A DNA stretch of 64,000 nucleotides from Microbulbifer yueqingensis (GCF_900100355.1 NZ_FNFH01000008.1:62001-126000); one strand, 5' to 3'. Positions 18,123 to 27,519 are shown, numbered from the stretch's first letter. The notes: generated by a model not told the origin, from the sequence alone. Translations and numbers: made by a program.

Positions 18123-20239
18123 GATACCTCTCAAAGGCCGATCGGACTCGACTCATTCCACAGCTTGAAACTCTGCTCGTCGATCGAAAAGAAATTCGAG
18201 AACTACCGCCACAGCCCAAGTTGCCTCCGAGGAGACATAGCCGCTTGTCGGGATCAGTCGGAAGGAGAGGTACTAATCGCAAGAAGGACGTCCGGTATGT
18301 TCAGCTACTACTGAATACATTCATTGTTGCGGGCAAGCTCCCTGGATTTCGGCGCTTGAATATTGATGGCATCGCGGGCTCGAACACGGTCAAAGCAATT
18401 AAAGCTTTTCAGCGCCTCGCCGTTGGTATGACCAATCCTGACGGCAGAATCGACCCAGGCGGAAAGACACTAAAAGTGCTTGGTGGATCGGCCTTGCCGA
18501 ACACCATATTTCCGGGACCACCGAGACAACCTACGGTTCCATCATCGACACCTCTCGGCCCGACCGGTGTTCCCTATTTCCGGGGTGTCCAGAAGCCGAT
18601 TTGGCCTGTCCAAACTACACACCCTAAACGTCTGAAAATAGCCCCACAAGATATTCGTAGCAAGTGGAGAAGCAGAGGGTTTGGTGCGCGTCGGGATAAT
18701 GGTAGAAGACACCAAGGTGTTGATCTCTATGGTTATCACAAAGATCTAGTTGTCGCCATAGCAGATGGCGTAGTAGTCGATAATCCTCGGCATTTTTACC
18801 ATGGGACCGACAGAGTTCTCATACGTGGCGAAGGGGGCGTTATTCTCTACGGTGAAATCGAACATCGCTCTGCCCAGAAAATGGGTTTATCAAAGGGAAA
18901 GTACGTAAAGGCAGGAGACCCAGTTGGTAGGGTCGGGCGCATGTCCGGAGGAAGCAGCATGCTTCATCTGGAGGCCTACCGAACAGACATAACAAGTAGG
19001 CCACGCAAACGGTGGTATGCAGGAAAGTCCCCGCCAGCCGAACTACTCGATCCTACCGATTTATTACAGCGGGCAGCGGCGCGGGACCGGGAGGCCTCTG
19101 GCATAAAGAACGAATTGATCGGCAAAGATCAAAATCTTGCACTTCTCCCGGAGATCGAAGCGTTTCTCGCCGATTCCCCTAACTCAACTGACCAGATTCA
19201 ACAGCTGGAATTCCCCGCGTTAATTGTGCGGAGGCTGTCGGGGTCAGTCGGAAATAATGGCATCAATCGAGAAGACGACGTCCGCTCTGTCCAGCAACTA
19301 CTAAATATTTTTATCATTGCAGGCTGGCTTCCCGGCATTGGCCCTTTATCGGTCGACGGCGTTGTTGGTCCGAAGGTCATCGCTGCTATTAAGGCTTTCC
19401 AACGCGTCTTTGTTGGTATGATCAATCCCGACGGCAGAGTCGACCCAAGTGGGAAGACCCTCGCGAAACTCAACGGCTCAGTGTTCCAGCAACCAGCATC
19501 AGCAGCCGCGCCATTAAAACCAATCGCAACGGATGGCACTACTCCAAGCCTGGTCACCGGACCTGTGCAAAGAAGCCTTGCGGACATTCGGTTTATTGCC
19601 TACAAAGCTGGGCTTACAAAGGCTTATCAGGACTTCTTGACGTTCCTGGCTTACGGTGAATCAAGAGGAAATAACCTGACAGGGCTAGGGATCCCAGGGC
19701 AATTCCCTCCATGGACGAAGACATACCAAAAGTGGGTTGACCGTGGAAGGCCATCTCTAAAGGGCAGTCAGATCCGAGAGGCCAATGCCGCGGCGAAGGG
19801 ATATCGTAGAAATCAAAGATCGCTTGGCGGATGTTGGCCCGAAGTAAACTACACCTTCGGATCCGGAGGATGGTTTGGTTTTCTTCCTTCAAGTGGCCTG
19901 GCAGTTTTCAGAAATACAGAAATTACTTGCTTACATCCTTGGTCGATCTTCGATGGGCCGACCTCTGTGGTCATGGCAATGGGCTATATTTATAGTCTCC
20001 AGCGTCGATTTTCGTACAAAAGAAACCCTACTGTACTCACATTAAGAATCGGCTTTGCGTCCCCATCAAAGATGAGCGACGTTGAATTCACCAACAAGAG
20101 GATTCCCAAATATACACGACAGCTTCGGGCGATTGGCTTAAGCGACGAATTCCTGAATATGGAGCTTCCTCCACTACCGGCATTTGACCCTCTAATATTA
20201 ATGAAACGGCTTGGCGCGATACTATGGCTCCCCAGATAA
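18119..20239 (+). CDS. Multidomain peptidoglycan-directed protein: PGB - M23-like - PGB - lysozyme-like
   Basis: A 706-residue protein. Two peptidoglycan-binding repeats (about 43-123 and 372-453) share RLSGSVG, V-Q-x-L-L-N, F-Q-R and NPDGR-DP-GKTL blocks. Between them is an M23/LytM-like domain: H198-QGV-D202 and H283 in SSMLHLEAY. The first His of the usual H-x-H pair is Met281, so one catalytic residue is missing. The C-terminal part has E514 in AYGESRGNN and a GGWFGFLPSSGL block, resembling a transglycosylase/lysozyme fold. No signal peptide is visible, so export would need another route. It probably binds or cuts cell wall. Coupled by ATGA to the gene before it. Confidence 0.85.
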   Translation: MRYLSKADRTRLIPQLETLLVDRKEIRELPPQPKLPPRRHSRLSGSVGRRGTNRKKDVRYVQLLLNTFIVAGKLPGFRRLNIDGIAGSNTVKAIKAFQRLAVGMTNPDGRIDPGGKTLKVLGGSALPNTIFPGPPRQPTVPSSTPLGPTGVPYFRGVQKPIWPVQTTHPKRLKIAPQDIRSKWRSRGFGARRDNGRRHQGVDLYGYHKDLVVAIADGVVVDNPRHFYHGTDRVLIRGEGGVILYGEIEHRSAQKMGLSKGKYVKAGDPVGRVGRMSGGSSMLHLEAYRTDITSRPRKRWYAGKSPPAELLDPTDLLQRAAARDREASGIKNELIGKDQNLALLPEIEAFLADSPNSTDQIQQLEFPALIVRRLSGSVGNNGINREDDVRSVQQLLNIFIIAGWLPGIGPLSVDGVVGPKVIAAIKAFQRVFVGMINPDGRVDPSGKTLAKLNGSVFQQPASAAAPLKPIATDGTTPSLVTGPVQRSLADIRFIAYKAGLTKAYQDFLTFLAYGESRGNNLTGLGIPGQFPPWTKTYQKWVDRGRPSLKGSQIREANAAAKGYRRNQRSLGGCWPEVNYTFGSGGWFGFLPSSGLAVFRNTEITCLHPWSIFDGPTSVVMAMGYIYSLQRRFSYKRNPTVLTLRIGFASPSKMSDVEFTNKRIPKYTRQLRAIGLSDEFLNMELPPLPAFDPLILMKRLGAILWLPR

Positions 20240-20447
20240 TTAGTTGCTTCTTTCGTCGGGCTTGGTAGTCTGGATTGGATATGGCCACTAAGTATGGGCT
20301 AACGAGCGGTGGAGACTACCAAGTCTGGCGATCTAGAAGTCTGCATATATACCTGATAAACGCTGCGAGTATCATCACGCCCACTATCAGGCTATTTTTC
20401 CTAGTTCCATGAAATTAAAATCAGCCAAGTTTAATTAGCCCCCCAAA
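20240..20447 (+). other. Convergent intergenic region with long-range inverted repeat
   Basis: Between the operon end and the convergent regulator gene. A perfect 11-bp inverted repeat, CTTGGTAGTCT at 20261-20271 and AGACTACCAAG at 20313-20323, could form a stem with a 41-base loop. There is no T-tract, so it is not a classic terminator. Confidence 0.5.
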
Positions 20448-21866
20448 TTAAGCTCCGGCGGCCTGCAGATATTGCTGCACAGCACGTTGTGATACTCGCA
20501 ATCGATGCGCCGAGCGAGCGGTGTCACCATTCTCCTCTATCAGCACTATGCGGTAAGCAGTGTCGGCCACAGCACTGCGCAGCTCGGCGATCCCGTTACC
20601 TCTGGCCAGTGCCGTTCGGATTGCTTGCTCCCAAGCGTTATCAGGCCAAGTAGGCATGTGCTCGATAGCAGCGTTGACTTCCGCCTCCGGCAAGCAACCC
20701 AGGGTAATCGGCCCCGGCGGTACATAGCGCTGACCGACATGTAGTAGCAGCTGGCGCAATTCGCGGACATTGCCGGGGTAGCTGCGCTGCAACAGGTAGT
20801 CGCGTACAGACGCGTCAAGCACTGGTGTTACCCCTTCCTCCATCAGCTCTTCGATAAACGCCTGCGCCAAGTGGGGTATATCTTCACGACGCTCTGCCAG
20901 TGAAGGCATCCGTAGCACGCATCCGGCGATACGATAGTAGAGATCCTCCCGGAAACGCCCGCCAGCTATATCTGCCTCGAGATCGCGATGAGTGGCACAG
21001 ATCAGGCGGAAGCAGGTGTGCAGCCACTGGTTGCTGCCAACTCGCTTATAGGTGCCCTCCTGTATCACACGCAAAAGCTCCGCTTGTAGGCGCAGCGGAA
21101 GTTCACCAACTTCATCCAGGAACAGGGTGCCTCCATCGGCTTCAGCGAAGGCACCATCGCGGGCGCGAACGGCACCTGTGAAGGCACCCCGCTCGTGACC
21201 AAAAAACTCACTCCCCGAGAGCTCCGGGACAATAGTCGTACAATCGCACACGACGAAAGGACACGCTTCGGAATTTTCACCCAAATCATGGATCATCCGC
21301 GCCAGCAGCTCTTTGCCCGTGCCGGTTTCGCCCGTCACTAACACCGCACTTCGCCTGAACCGGGCAACCTCTGTCGCTGCATAAAGCACTCTCCGCAGGG
21401 CGGGGCTTTGCCCGCGCAGCCGCGCTCTTACTATGGGTGTATTCAGTGACGTGTCGATTTCAAGCCAACGCTGTAGTCGCGACACTATTGAGTTGGCGGG
21501 CTCCGCACAGCTGTCCCAAGCCAGAATATCGCGGGCGCCGGCGCGCAGCAGTGCCCAGGAATTCTCACCGGCAATGGTGCTGGCACTAGCTGCCACCGCT
21601 AAAGTCTGTGAGCCTCGCTGTCGCTTGACCTCGTGTAGAAAGTTGTGAACGTCAGCACACGGCTTCTCGAACAATAAAACGCCCGGGCCCCGGTAGTCTC
21701 CGGCGGCCCTGGTCACAGCAATATCCTCGTGCGCTAACTGCCCAATCAATATGTCGCGTGCTTCCGCGGGGAATTCCGCTGTGCATTGGAGCCAAACCCG
21801 CCGCTCTCCCATCTTGCGTTCGCTGATGATGTGACCCACTATTCGACCCTCGGCTTTTAACGCCAA
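20448..21866 (-). CDS. Sigma54-dependent transcriptional activator (bEBP)
   Basis: A 472-residue enhancer-binding protein. The AAA+ core has Walker A GETGTGKE (179-186), the sigma54-contacting GAFTGA loop (227-232) and Walker B GTLFLDE (246-252). The C-terminal 30 residues form a Fis-type helix-turn-helix ([20 protein letters not shown]). The first 140 residues are not a recognisable receiver: they look like a degenerate receiver or a distinct sensor, with no clear phospho-acceptor Asp. The start is uncertain: TTG at 21866 or ATG at 21812. It converges on the four-gene operon whose promoter is sigma54 type, so it is the obvious candidate regulator. Confidence 0.9.
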   Translation of the reverse strand: MALKAEGRIVGHIISERKMGERRVWLQCTAEFPAEARDILIGQLAHEDIAVTRAAGDYRGPGVLLFEKPCADVHNFLHEVKRQRGSQTLAVAASASTIAGENSWALLRAGARDILAWDSCAEPANSIVSRLQRWLEIDTSLNTPIVRARLRGQSPALRRVLYAATEVARFRRSAVLVTGETGTGKELLARMIHDLGENSEACPFVVCDCTTIVPELSGSEFFGHERGAFTGAVRARDGAFAEADGGTLFLDEVGELPLRLQAELLRVIQEGTYKRVGSNQWLHTCFRLICATHRDLEADIAGGRFREDLYYRIAGCVLRMPSLAERREDIPHLAQAFIEELMEEGVTPVLDASVRDYLLQRSYPGNVRELRQLLLHVGQRYVPPGPITLGCLPEAEVNAAIEHMPTWPDNAWEQAIRTALARGNGIAELRSAVADTAYRIVLIEENGDTARSAHRLRVSQRAVQQYLQAAGA

Positions 21867-22365
21867 GCATGCCCGTCGAAAGCCGCAAATCCCCTCCTCG
21901 ATGGCGCGATCTGGGCTTGGCTCAATGGACTATTGGATGCTTAAGTGGGAGAGATAATAGCGGAATTGAATTCGTGTATGTTGGTCTAACTGACGAAGGG
22001 CAGCATAGACGACGGATCAATTATTACACCTTGTTACAACAATCCCCAGTACGACAGTGCGCACTAAAGCACAGACAAGTAACCGGCCCATTTTGCCCAA
22101 AGGAAGCTATTACCGACAATTGAGAGTCCGCCAATTCATTACACAAGCTCATTTCCCAGCAGATACAGTTTAGATGAAACAGATGAAATCTGTGGTCACC
22201 AGGATCGAGGCAGAAAAGAAGCGACAAGGTTTAGCTGGCTTTCAGATCAACGACTTGTCGAACTAGCCGAATAAGAGGAAGTGCGCGTTCTCGCTGGCTC
22301 GCTTGCCTAGTTCGCAACCAGCCGGACAGGCCCCGGCACAGAGTGACGACACCCGCTCGCGGGAG
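21867..22365. other. Intergenic region, nothing recognised but a hairpin at the right end
   Basis: About 500 bases without a supported gene. At 22341-22371 a composite hairpin (GAGTGAC / GTCACTC around CCCGC / GCGGG) overlaps the stop of the tapT gene and may help to end its transcript; no T-tract is present. Confidence 0.4.
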
Positions 22366-22962
22366 TCACTCCCGCCCGCCTCCCTGCCCGGCGCCGGCTT
22401 GTTGCAGGGAGATCATCTTCTGGAACGGCTCGAGCATGGACCGGAGATCCTGATCCGGCTCGAGTAGCTCCATTGCCATCGCGATACTCTCCACCGTCGA
22501 CAGACTGTTGGGCAGCGAGGAGCGGCGCACCCGGTAGTTGGACTGCAGGTCCCCCTCCAGGCTTACCCGCGGCAGTTGCTGCAGCGCCGGGTGCAGGTGG
22601 AGCATCTTCTTCGACTTGCGCCAGTTAGCGTCGATCACAACCAGCTGCTCCAGGGGGCCGCTGGCCATCATCCCGCCCTTGCCCACCTGCTCTACAGCGG
22701 GAAGCCAGTCCAGGTTGGGATAGAGCAGCGCCGAACGGGGCGCAAGCAGTCGCGCCAGCCCGGTACCGGTCAGCGTTTCCGCCACCACCAGCTCGCTGTT
22801 CTCCAGGCACAGGTGCGCCATGCGGCCAGTGTTGAACGGGTGCTTCTCTTCCAACGGGTGCTGTATGATCAGCACCTTGATTCGGTTGGGAATATGGACC
22901 AGCGCGCTGCAGTAACAGACGTTCAGCGGGCGTTGGCAGGTGGGGCAGATCTGGCGCGGCAT
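22366..22962 (-). CDS. tapT: DTW-domain tRNA-uridine aminocarboxypropyltransferase
   Basis: A 198-residue DTW-domain protein. This family (E. coli TapT/YfiP) transfers an aminocarboxypropyl group from S-adenosylmethionine to uridine 47 of tRNA. Four N-terminal cysteines in CPTCQRPLNVCYC should bind zinc, and IQHPLEEKHPFNTGRMA and the LVVIDANWRKSKKM segment, where DANW stands in for the D-T-W motif, are characteristic. Its start codon lies two bases from that of the divergent GNAT gene. Gln/Gly-rich C-terminal tail. Confidence 0.85.
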   Translation of the reverse strand: MPRQICPTCQRPLNVCYCSALVHIPNRIKVLIIQHPLEEKHPFNTGRMAHLCLENSELVVAETLTGTGLARLLAPRSALLYPNLDWLPAVEQVGKGGMMASGPLEQLVVIDANWRKSKKMLHLHPALQQLPRVSLEGDLQSNYRVRRSSLPNSLSTVESIAMAMELLEPDQDLRSMLEPFQKMISLQQAGAGQGGGRE

Positions 22963-22964
22963 AG

Positions 22965-23411
22965 ATGAGTGAGAATCCCGAGTTTACGGCCCACTGGCTC
23001 TCCGATGCAGAGATCCCACTGGCCAGCAAATTCTACCGCACCTACAAATTTCGCGGCAAAGCGCGGCGCCATGATCCCTGCATGGTGATCAGGAACAGCC
23101 ACCAGCAGATCATCGCCTGCGGATGCCTGCGTCAGCTGACCGGCGCGCAGTTGCTCACCGGGGTGGCGGTGGCGCCGGACTACCAGGGACAGGGGGTCGC
23201 TCGCTTGCTGCTAAACAGCATGAGCGAGGCTTTTGGAGAGCTTACATTTACCTTCCCCTACCGCCACCTGGTTCTGTTTTACAGGTCCCTGGGTTTTGCA
23301 GAGGAAAGGCCGGGTGGGCAGCCAAGCTCGATCGTCGATCGATACTCCACCTACCAGAAGCAGGGGCGCGATATCCTGGTGATGCGCTATCACGCCCCGG
23401 CAGATTCCTGA
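22965..23411 (+). CDS. GNAT family N-acetyltransferase
   Basis: A 148-residue GNAT enzyme that would transfer acetyl from acetyl-CoA to an amine. The acetyl-CoA motif A is clear: LLTGVAVAPDYQGQGVARLLL. The FYRSLGF segment near residue 105 matches motif B. Substrate unknown. The ATG at 22965 is two bases from the start of tapT on the other strand, so its ribosome site must lie inside the tapT coding sequence. The same pairing could allow joint control. Confidence 0.85.
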   Translation: MSENPEFTAHWLSDAEIPLASKFYRTYKFRGKARRHDPCMVIRNSHQQIIACGCLRQLTGAQLLTGVAVAPDYQGQGVARLLLNSMSEAFGELTFTFPYRHLVLFYRSLGFAEERPGGQPSSIVDRYSTYQKQGRDILVMRYHAPADS

Positions 23412-23420
23412 CTGACGTTC

Positions 23421-24077
23421 TTACTTATTCGGTTCTTCAATAAAGCGCAGGTAAGGAATCTTGGCGTGGAATGTACCGAACTTTTCCCTGGCCTGTTCGT
23501 CGTCCAGGGTCAGCGCCACAATCACATTCTGCCCCGGCTCCCAGTCTGCGGGTGTCGCAATCGGCACACCATCCGTAGCCTGGACGGCATCCAGGGCACG
23601 CAGGATCTCGCCGAAGTTGCGCCCCACCGACATGGGATATGACATGGTCAGCCGTACCTTCTTGTCTGGACCTATGATGAATACCGTACGCACGGTTGCA
23701 GTGTCGGCCGCTGTGCGGCCATCGGGCAGGTAGGCATCAGCTGGCAACATGTCGTAGAGCTTGGATACCTCGAGCGAGGAATCATCGATGATGGGGAAAT
23801 CGGCAGGCGCCCCGGCAAAGGTTTCGATATCCTGCTTCCACTTCACGTGATCATCGACACTATCTACAGATACGCCAATCAGCTTGGTGTTGCGCTTGGT
23901 GAATTCATCGGACAGCTTTGCGGCGGCCCCGAACTCGGTCGTACATACCGGCGTAAAATCCTTCGGATGTGAAAACAGGATAGCATAATTGTCGCCAATC
24001 CATTCATGGAACTTCAGCTCGCCGGCGGTAGAATCCGCGGTAAAATCTGGCGCGGTATCGTTTATACGTATAGCCAT
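23421..24077 (-). CDS. 1-Cys peroxiredoxin (Prx6 type)
   Basis: A 218-residue thioredoxin-fold peroxidase that reduces H2O2 and organic peroxides. The peroxidatic Cys is in SHPKDFTPVCTTEFG. There is no resolving Cys in the usual C-terminal place, and the C-terminal extension (WEPGQNVIVAL...EKFGTFHAKIPYLRF) is that of the Prx6/1-Cys group. I prefer the ATG at 24077: GAGGA lies nine bases before it. The GTG at 24083 would leave only three bases. Confidence 0.92.
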   Translation of the reverse strand: MAIRINDTAPDFTADSTAGELKFHEWIGDNYAILFSHPKDFTPVCTTEFGAAAKLSDEFTKRNTKLIGVSVDSVDDHVKWKQDIETFAGAPADFPIIDDSSLEVSKLYDMLPADAYLPDGRTAADTATVRTVFIIGPDKKVRLTMSYPMSVGRNFGEILRALDAVQATDGVPIATPADWEPGQNVIVALTLDDEQAREKFGTFHAKIPYLRFIEEPNK

Positions 24078-24575
24078 AGACACTAGTCCTCAGTTGAAAC
24101 CCAACGTGAATTCAGGGCCATTGCCCCCGAAGCCAGACATGGTCATAGGATCAGGGAGCATGTTGCGGCCAAATGATTTGGAAGCGACGCAAGGCATAGT
24201 ACCTGCAAGCCGGGCCCTGCGCGCACCGGGGCGTGGAAACCTGCAGGATCAGTCACCAGAATCTACAGGAAAGACAATCCACAGCGGACCTGGTCGTCGC
24301 TCGCAAAAATTCGTGACTAAAAATAGCCAGAGAGAATCAAGGTAGACAAGATCCCGGTGGCCAACCAGCTATGGAGGACGCCACGCCTGACGTTTGGCTG
24401 GAGCTAATGGCCTGAAGGGGGCTCGGGCTGCGGGAAGATAAACAGCGCGACAAGCTATGTGGACACACCGGGAGAGAACAGCTCGGCAAGCCCGCGCCAC
24501 AGGGGCTTCCTGAGGGCGAGCGCTTCAAAGCCTGCTCGGGTGGAGCCACTTTTATTCCGGTGGCTCCAACCAGCT
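24078..24575. other. Intergenic region, nothing recognised
   Basis: Roughly 500 bases between two leftward genes. Frames here are shadows of the neighbouring membrane-protein gene. I see no RNA gene, repeat or strong terminator. Confidence 0.4.
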
Positions 24576-25343
24576 TCATGACATCCAGAGCGCCGGGAAC
24601 GCCAGCGTTTGGCCCAAATTCGTGGCAGGAATAATCGCAATAAAGGCAATTTGGGTAACGACGTAAATAGGGACGCTCCACTTCAATACCGGATGTACAC
24701 CATTGAATTTCATCCGGTCCATGATCATTGGGGCTACCAGGAGGACATAGGTCGACAATAGGGTCACAGCCATACCGTCAACGGGAACGACTGGCAAATA
24801 AGCCACACGTGTGACAGAGGCCGAAATCATGCTCAGCGAGGCCATTAGCATAAAACGTTTATGGCTATGCAGCCGTTTCCTGTACAGCACGCCTAGCGCG
24901 TAAAACACAGCAAAGCTTAAGAGCGTGTGCAAAATAGCCCATACAAAAGTTGCACGGTACATCAAATACGACTGGTCCCAACTACTATCGTACCCCGCCA
25001 TTACCCCTACAAGCATTTCGATCCCGCTGAAAAGTAGCAGTGCGAAAAGAGCCAGGCTTGAGTAGCCAAGTTTCTTGTGAAGTGCAGTATTGCCTGTTGC
25101 CGACAGGTTAGACTGTACCGTGAACAGGACATACCAGCCCAGGTACAATATCGCATGTACGATAAAGGACACTGAGACAGATTCAGCTGGGTCCAAAATC
25201 TTGGAATAGTGCGGCAGGAGGCTGACTATGATTACGCCGAGCAATATGAGCGAGAAATTCCGATATATGGGCTGACGCGTAAACCGAACGCCTTTCTCCG
25301 ACCAGCCAAGCTCGCCTGATTCCAGTTTTCCTGTCTGCTCCAT
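24576..25343 (-). CDS. Multi-pass membrane protein, unknown function
   Basis: A 255-residue integral membrane protein with about seven hydrophobic helices (starting near residues 30, 58, 90, 132, 162, 190 and 224). Histidines occur in or next to helices (FIVHAILY, ALHKKLGY, ILHTLLSF, LHSHKRFM), a pattern seen in haem- or metal-binding membrane proteins such as the DUF2306/DUF420 type. The family match is uncertain. It lies upstream of the peroxiredoxin gene on the same strand but about 500 bases away. Confidence 0.7.
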   Translation of the reverse strand: MEQTGKLESGELGWSEKGVRFTRQPIYRNFSLILLGVIIVSLLPHYSKILDPAESVSVSFIVHAILYLGWYVLFTVQSNLSATGNTALHKKLGYSSLALFALLLFSGIEMLVGVMAGYDSSWDQSYLMYRATFVWAILHTLLSFAVFYALGVLYRKRLHSHKRFMLMASLSMISASVTRVAYLPVVPVDGMAVTLLSTYVLLVAPMIMDRMKFNGVHPVLKWSVPIYVVTQIAFIAIIPATNLGQTLAFPALWMS

Positions 25344-25458
25344 CTTATTATCCTTTTCTGGTTTTTATTAATTTCATAACTGCGGTCAGCAGGATCGGCC
25401 AGCGCTGCGTGACTAAGGTGGTTATCGTGAGCGTTTTTATTATGTCAGGCGCCACTCC

Positions 25459-25806
25459 TTAGATCAGCTTTTCCAGATACTCTTTCAAGACCCGGGCGTG
25501 GTTGTGCTCCTTATCTTTCGCACCATACAAGAGAACAAGGTTTTTCTGGGTTACCTCTTCGAGGTGCTCTTTCGCCAGTTCCTTATTCTTGCTGAGCTCG
25601 CTTAGATACTTCTTCCTGAAATCTCCCCACTTATCGGGGTCATGATCGAACCATTTGCGCAGGTCATCACTGGGGGCCAGGTTTTTCCAGTGGCCGTCCA
25701 GGTCAGCCTCATCCTTTGAGATACCGCGTGGCCACAACCGGTCTACGAGTGCGTGATATCCCTGTGGCACGTTGTCATCATAAATACGATGTATCTTGAT
25801 ATTCAT
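25459..25806 (-). CDS. DUF488 family protein (YeaO-like)
   Basis: A 115-residue protein starting MNIKIHRIYDD at the ATG at 25806. The VDRLWPRGISKDEADLDGHWKNLAPSDDLRKWF region and the C-terminal LVLLYGAKDKEHNHARVLKEYL are diagnostic of the DUF488/YeaO family. The biochemical function is unknown. An in-frame extension to 25881 has no family similarity and is probably not translated. Confidence 0.88.
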   Translation of the reverse strand: MNIKIHRIYDDNVPQGYHALVDRLWPRGISKDEADLDGHWKNLAPSDDLRKWFDHDPDKWGDFRKKYLSELSKNKELAKEHLEEVTQKNLVLLYGAKDKEHNHARVLKEYLEKLI

Positions 25807-26114
25807 ACCTGCAGCACCGAGCGACGGGAGACATACCAGAGGTAACGATCCTACTTCTGGATATATGAAGCCCCTGATCATTTACCATGGTAGATCAGCT
25901 TTCTAAGCTTAACTGCTTTGCAGGTCAATTTCCTATAAAAGTGGTCCCGCCAACCCCCAGTAGTAGAGGCATAAGCAGATACTCAGGCGGCTCACGGACA
26001 GCTCAGAGACGCTCCGACAAAGTAGAGGGTTGGTACGGTCGTGTAGTTAATAGATTCGGAGTGGTTGCGCGATTTGAATTAAGCCCTGAGGCCGGAATCA
26101 ATATCGCTTAACTG
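25807..26114. other. Intergenic region, nothing recognised
   Basis: AT-richer sequence of about 300 bases with no supported gene. It leads into the DUF3592 gene remnant at 26115. Confidence 0.35.
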
Positions 26115-26225
26115 TCTCACGGTAGCCATCGCCTTCTCCTTCTTTGGCTGCATAGTTTTCCAGTGAAAATTGCTGCCCACGCACTCCCCCTCCCACCCCG
26201 TAGCTATACAGGAGCTCATACCTGG
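26115..26225 (-). pseudogene. Degenerate fragment of a DUF3592 gene
   Basis: Read leftwards this encodes a LLYSYGVGGG...NYAAKEGEG segment. It aligns base by base with the intact DUF3592 gene at 32330-32980 over about 105 bases, where the protein has LLYSYRVGGREYTGSNYHWEGY. The frame has no start and no further family sequence, so this is a decayed piece of a paralogue left about 6 kb from the intact copy. Confidence 0.75.
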
Positions 26226-26340
26226 GACTCGGATCCGTGGCAGTCTCAGCCAATTACCCTAATTGTGGGTGCCCTTTTTACTTTTACACCGGGAGGGAGT
26301 GAATACCGGCGGATGTTTTCCCACCTGTTTGCGAAGGCGT

Positions 26341-26356
26341 CCGCCCTGTTGGGCGG
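26341..26356 (-). terminator. Hairpin after the slipin gene
   Basis: CCGCCC-TGTT-GGGCGG directly after the stop codon of the slipin gene. No T-tract follows, so the terminator assignment is weak. Confidence 0.35.
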
Positions 26357-26361
26357 GCTAT

Positions 26362-27519
26362 CTAGCAGCTTGCCTCGCGCGGCTTCAGATTGACCAGGTT
26401 ATTCAGGACGCCTTCCAGGCCACCGTAGACAGATATCTTGTCGATACGCGCGGTTACCCGCTCCAGGGCTTCCAGCTCCTTCAGGCGCATAAGTACCGGG
26501 TTGTTGTCCATCATCTTTGCGGTGTTATGCAGCGACCGCATCGCCTGGGTTTCCTCCCGGCGCTTGATCAGGTTGGCCTCGGACTCCTTCTGGGCCTCCA
26601 CCACCTGGTTGAGGATCTGCTTCATATCCCCCGGCAGGATAATGTCCTTCACGCCGACCGTCGCCAGCTCGATACCGTACTGTGCCAGCTTTTCCCGCGC
26701 AGCCGTGGCGATGCCCTGGTTCAGGCTGTTCTTGTCCTCCAGCAGCGCGTCCAGGGTGTTGCCCCCAACCGCCTCACGCAGGCGCAACTGGAGTTCACGG
26801 TAGATGTATTCCGCGTAGTTACCCAGCTTGAGCGCAGCGCGCTCGGCATCCAGAACCCGGTAGTTCGCGCTCAGGTTGATGCGCAGGCTCACCCGGTCAC
26901 GGGTGAGGATTTCCTGGCCACTGACCTCCACGGTCTGCAGCCTGAGATCCACCAGGGGCACAACGATGGTCCGGTTGTATTTCCAGAAGCCGTAACTGCC
27001 GGGTTCGAGTTTGCGTACCAGCGTTCCGTTGACGGTGAGCAGGCCCACGTGTTCATTCGGCACCTCGACATAAAGGAGAGCGGACTCCACCGACGCCTTC
27101 GGTACCGCGGCGGAGCCCCGACCGAGCAGGCTGACAAGCCGCTCATCCACGGTGTACTCCTCGCTGATATCGATAATATCGACGCGCACCTTCTCCACGC
27201 CTTTCCAGACCGCCAGGAAAGTACCCGGGCTGAGGACATCCACCAGATGTCCGTCGCGGTACAGCAGGCCAACCTGTTTGTCACCCAGCTCGTAGGTCTC
27301 TGTGTACGGCGCCAGCTTTTCCGCATGGGTGCTGAGGAAGAATTTGGCGTTCGGGCGCTCGAACAGCACACCACTGATATCGTGGATCTCGACGGTGGCC
27401 CTGCCAGCCAGGTGCAGCAGGCGGTGCCGGCCGGGCTCGAGCACGCCGACAAAACGGTTACGGCGGAACAGCAGCGCCCGCTCGTGATCGGCAATATCTA
27501 CACTTTTCCATATCATCAT
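26362..27519 (-). CDS. Slipin (SPFH/band-7) family protein
   Basis: A 385-residue SPFH-domain protein. The SPFH core is at about residues 160-320 with VSGQEILTRDRVSLRINLSANYRVLD, LREAVGGNTLDALLEDKN and GIELATVGVKDIILPGDMKQI, followed by a coiled coil (about 300-350). There is no clear N-terminal hairpin helix, unlike canonical stomatin. I chose the ATG at 27519 with AAGGA eight bases upstream. The long upstream frame extension is Arg-rich noise over the structured RNA region. Slipins recur beside rtcBA genes in other bacteria, and here the gene lies downstream of rtcB-rtcA on the same strand, so it probably belongs to the RNA-repair operon. Confidence 0.88.
   Translation of the reverse strand: MMIWKSVDIADHERALLFRRNRFVGVLEPGRHRLLHLAGRATVEIHDISGVLFERPNAKFFLSTHAEKLAPYTETYELGDKQVGLLYRDGHLVDVLSPGTFLAVWKGVEKVRVDIIDISEEYTVDERLVSLLGRGSAAVPKASVESALLYVEVPNEHVGLLTVNGTLVRKLEPGSYGFWKYNRTIVVPLVDLRLQTVEVSGQEILTRDRVSLRINLSANYRVLDAERAALKLGNYAEYIYRELQLRLREAVGGNTLDALLEDKNSLNQGIATAAREKLAQYGIELATVGVKDIILPGDMKQILNQVVEAQKESEANLIKRREETQAMRSLHNTAKMMDNNPVLMRLKELEALERVTARIDKISVYGGLEGVLNNLVNLKPREASC

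Noticed and set aside
24337..24681. 114-codon leftward frame overlapping the multi-pass membrane protein gene
   Set aside because: Shadow frame rich in Pro/Ser/Cys.
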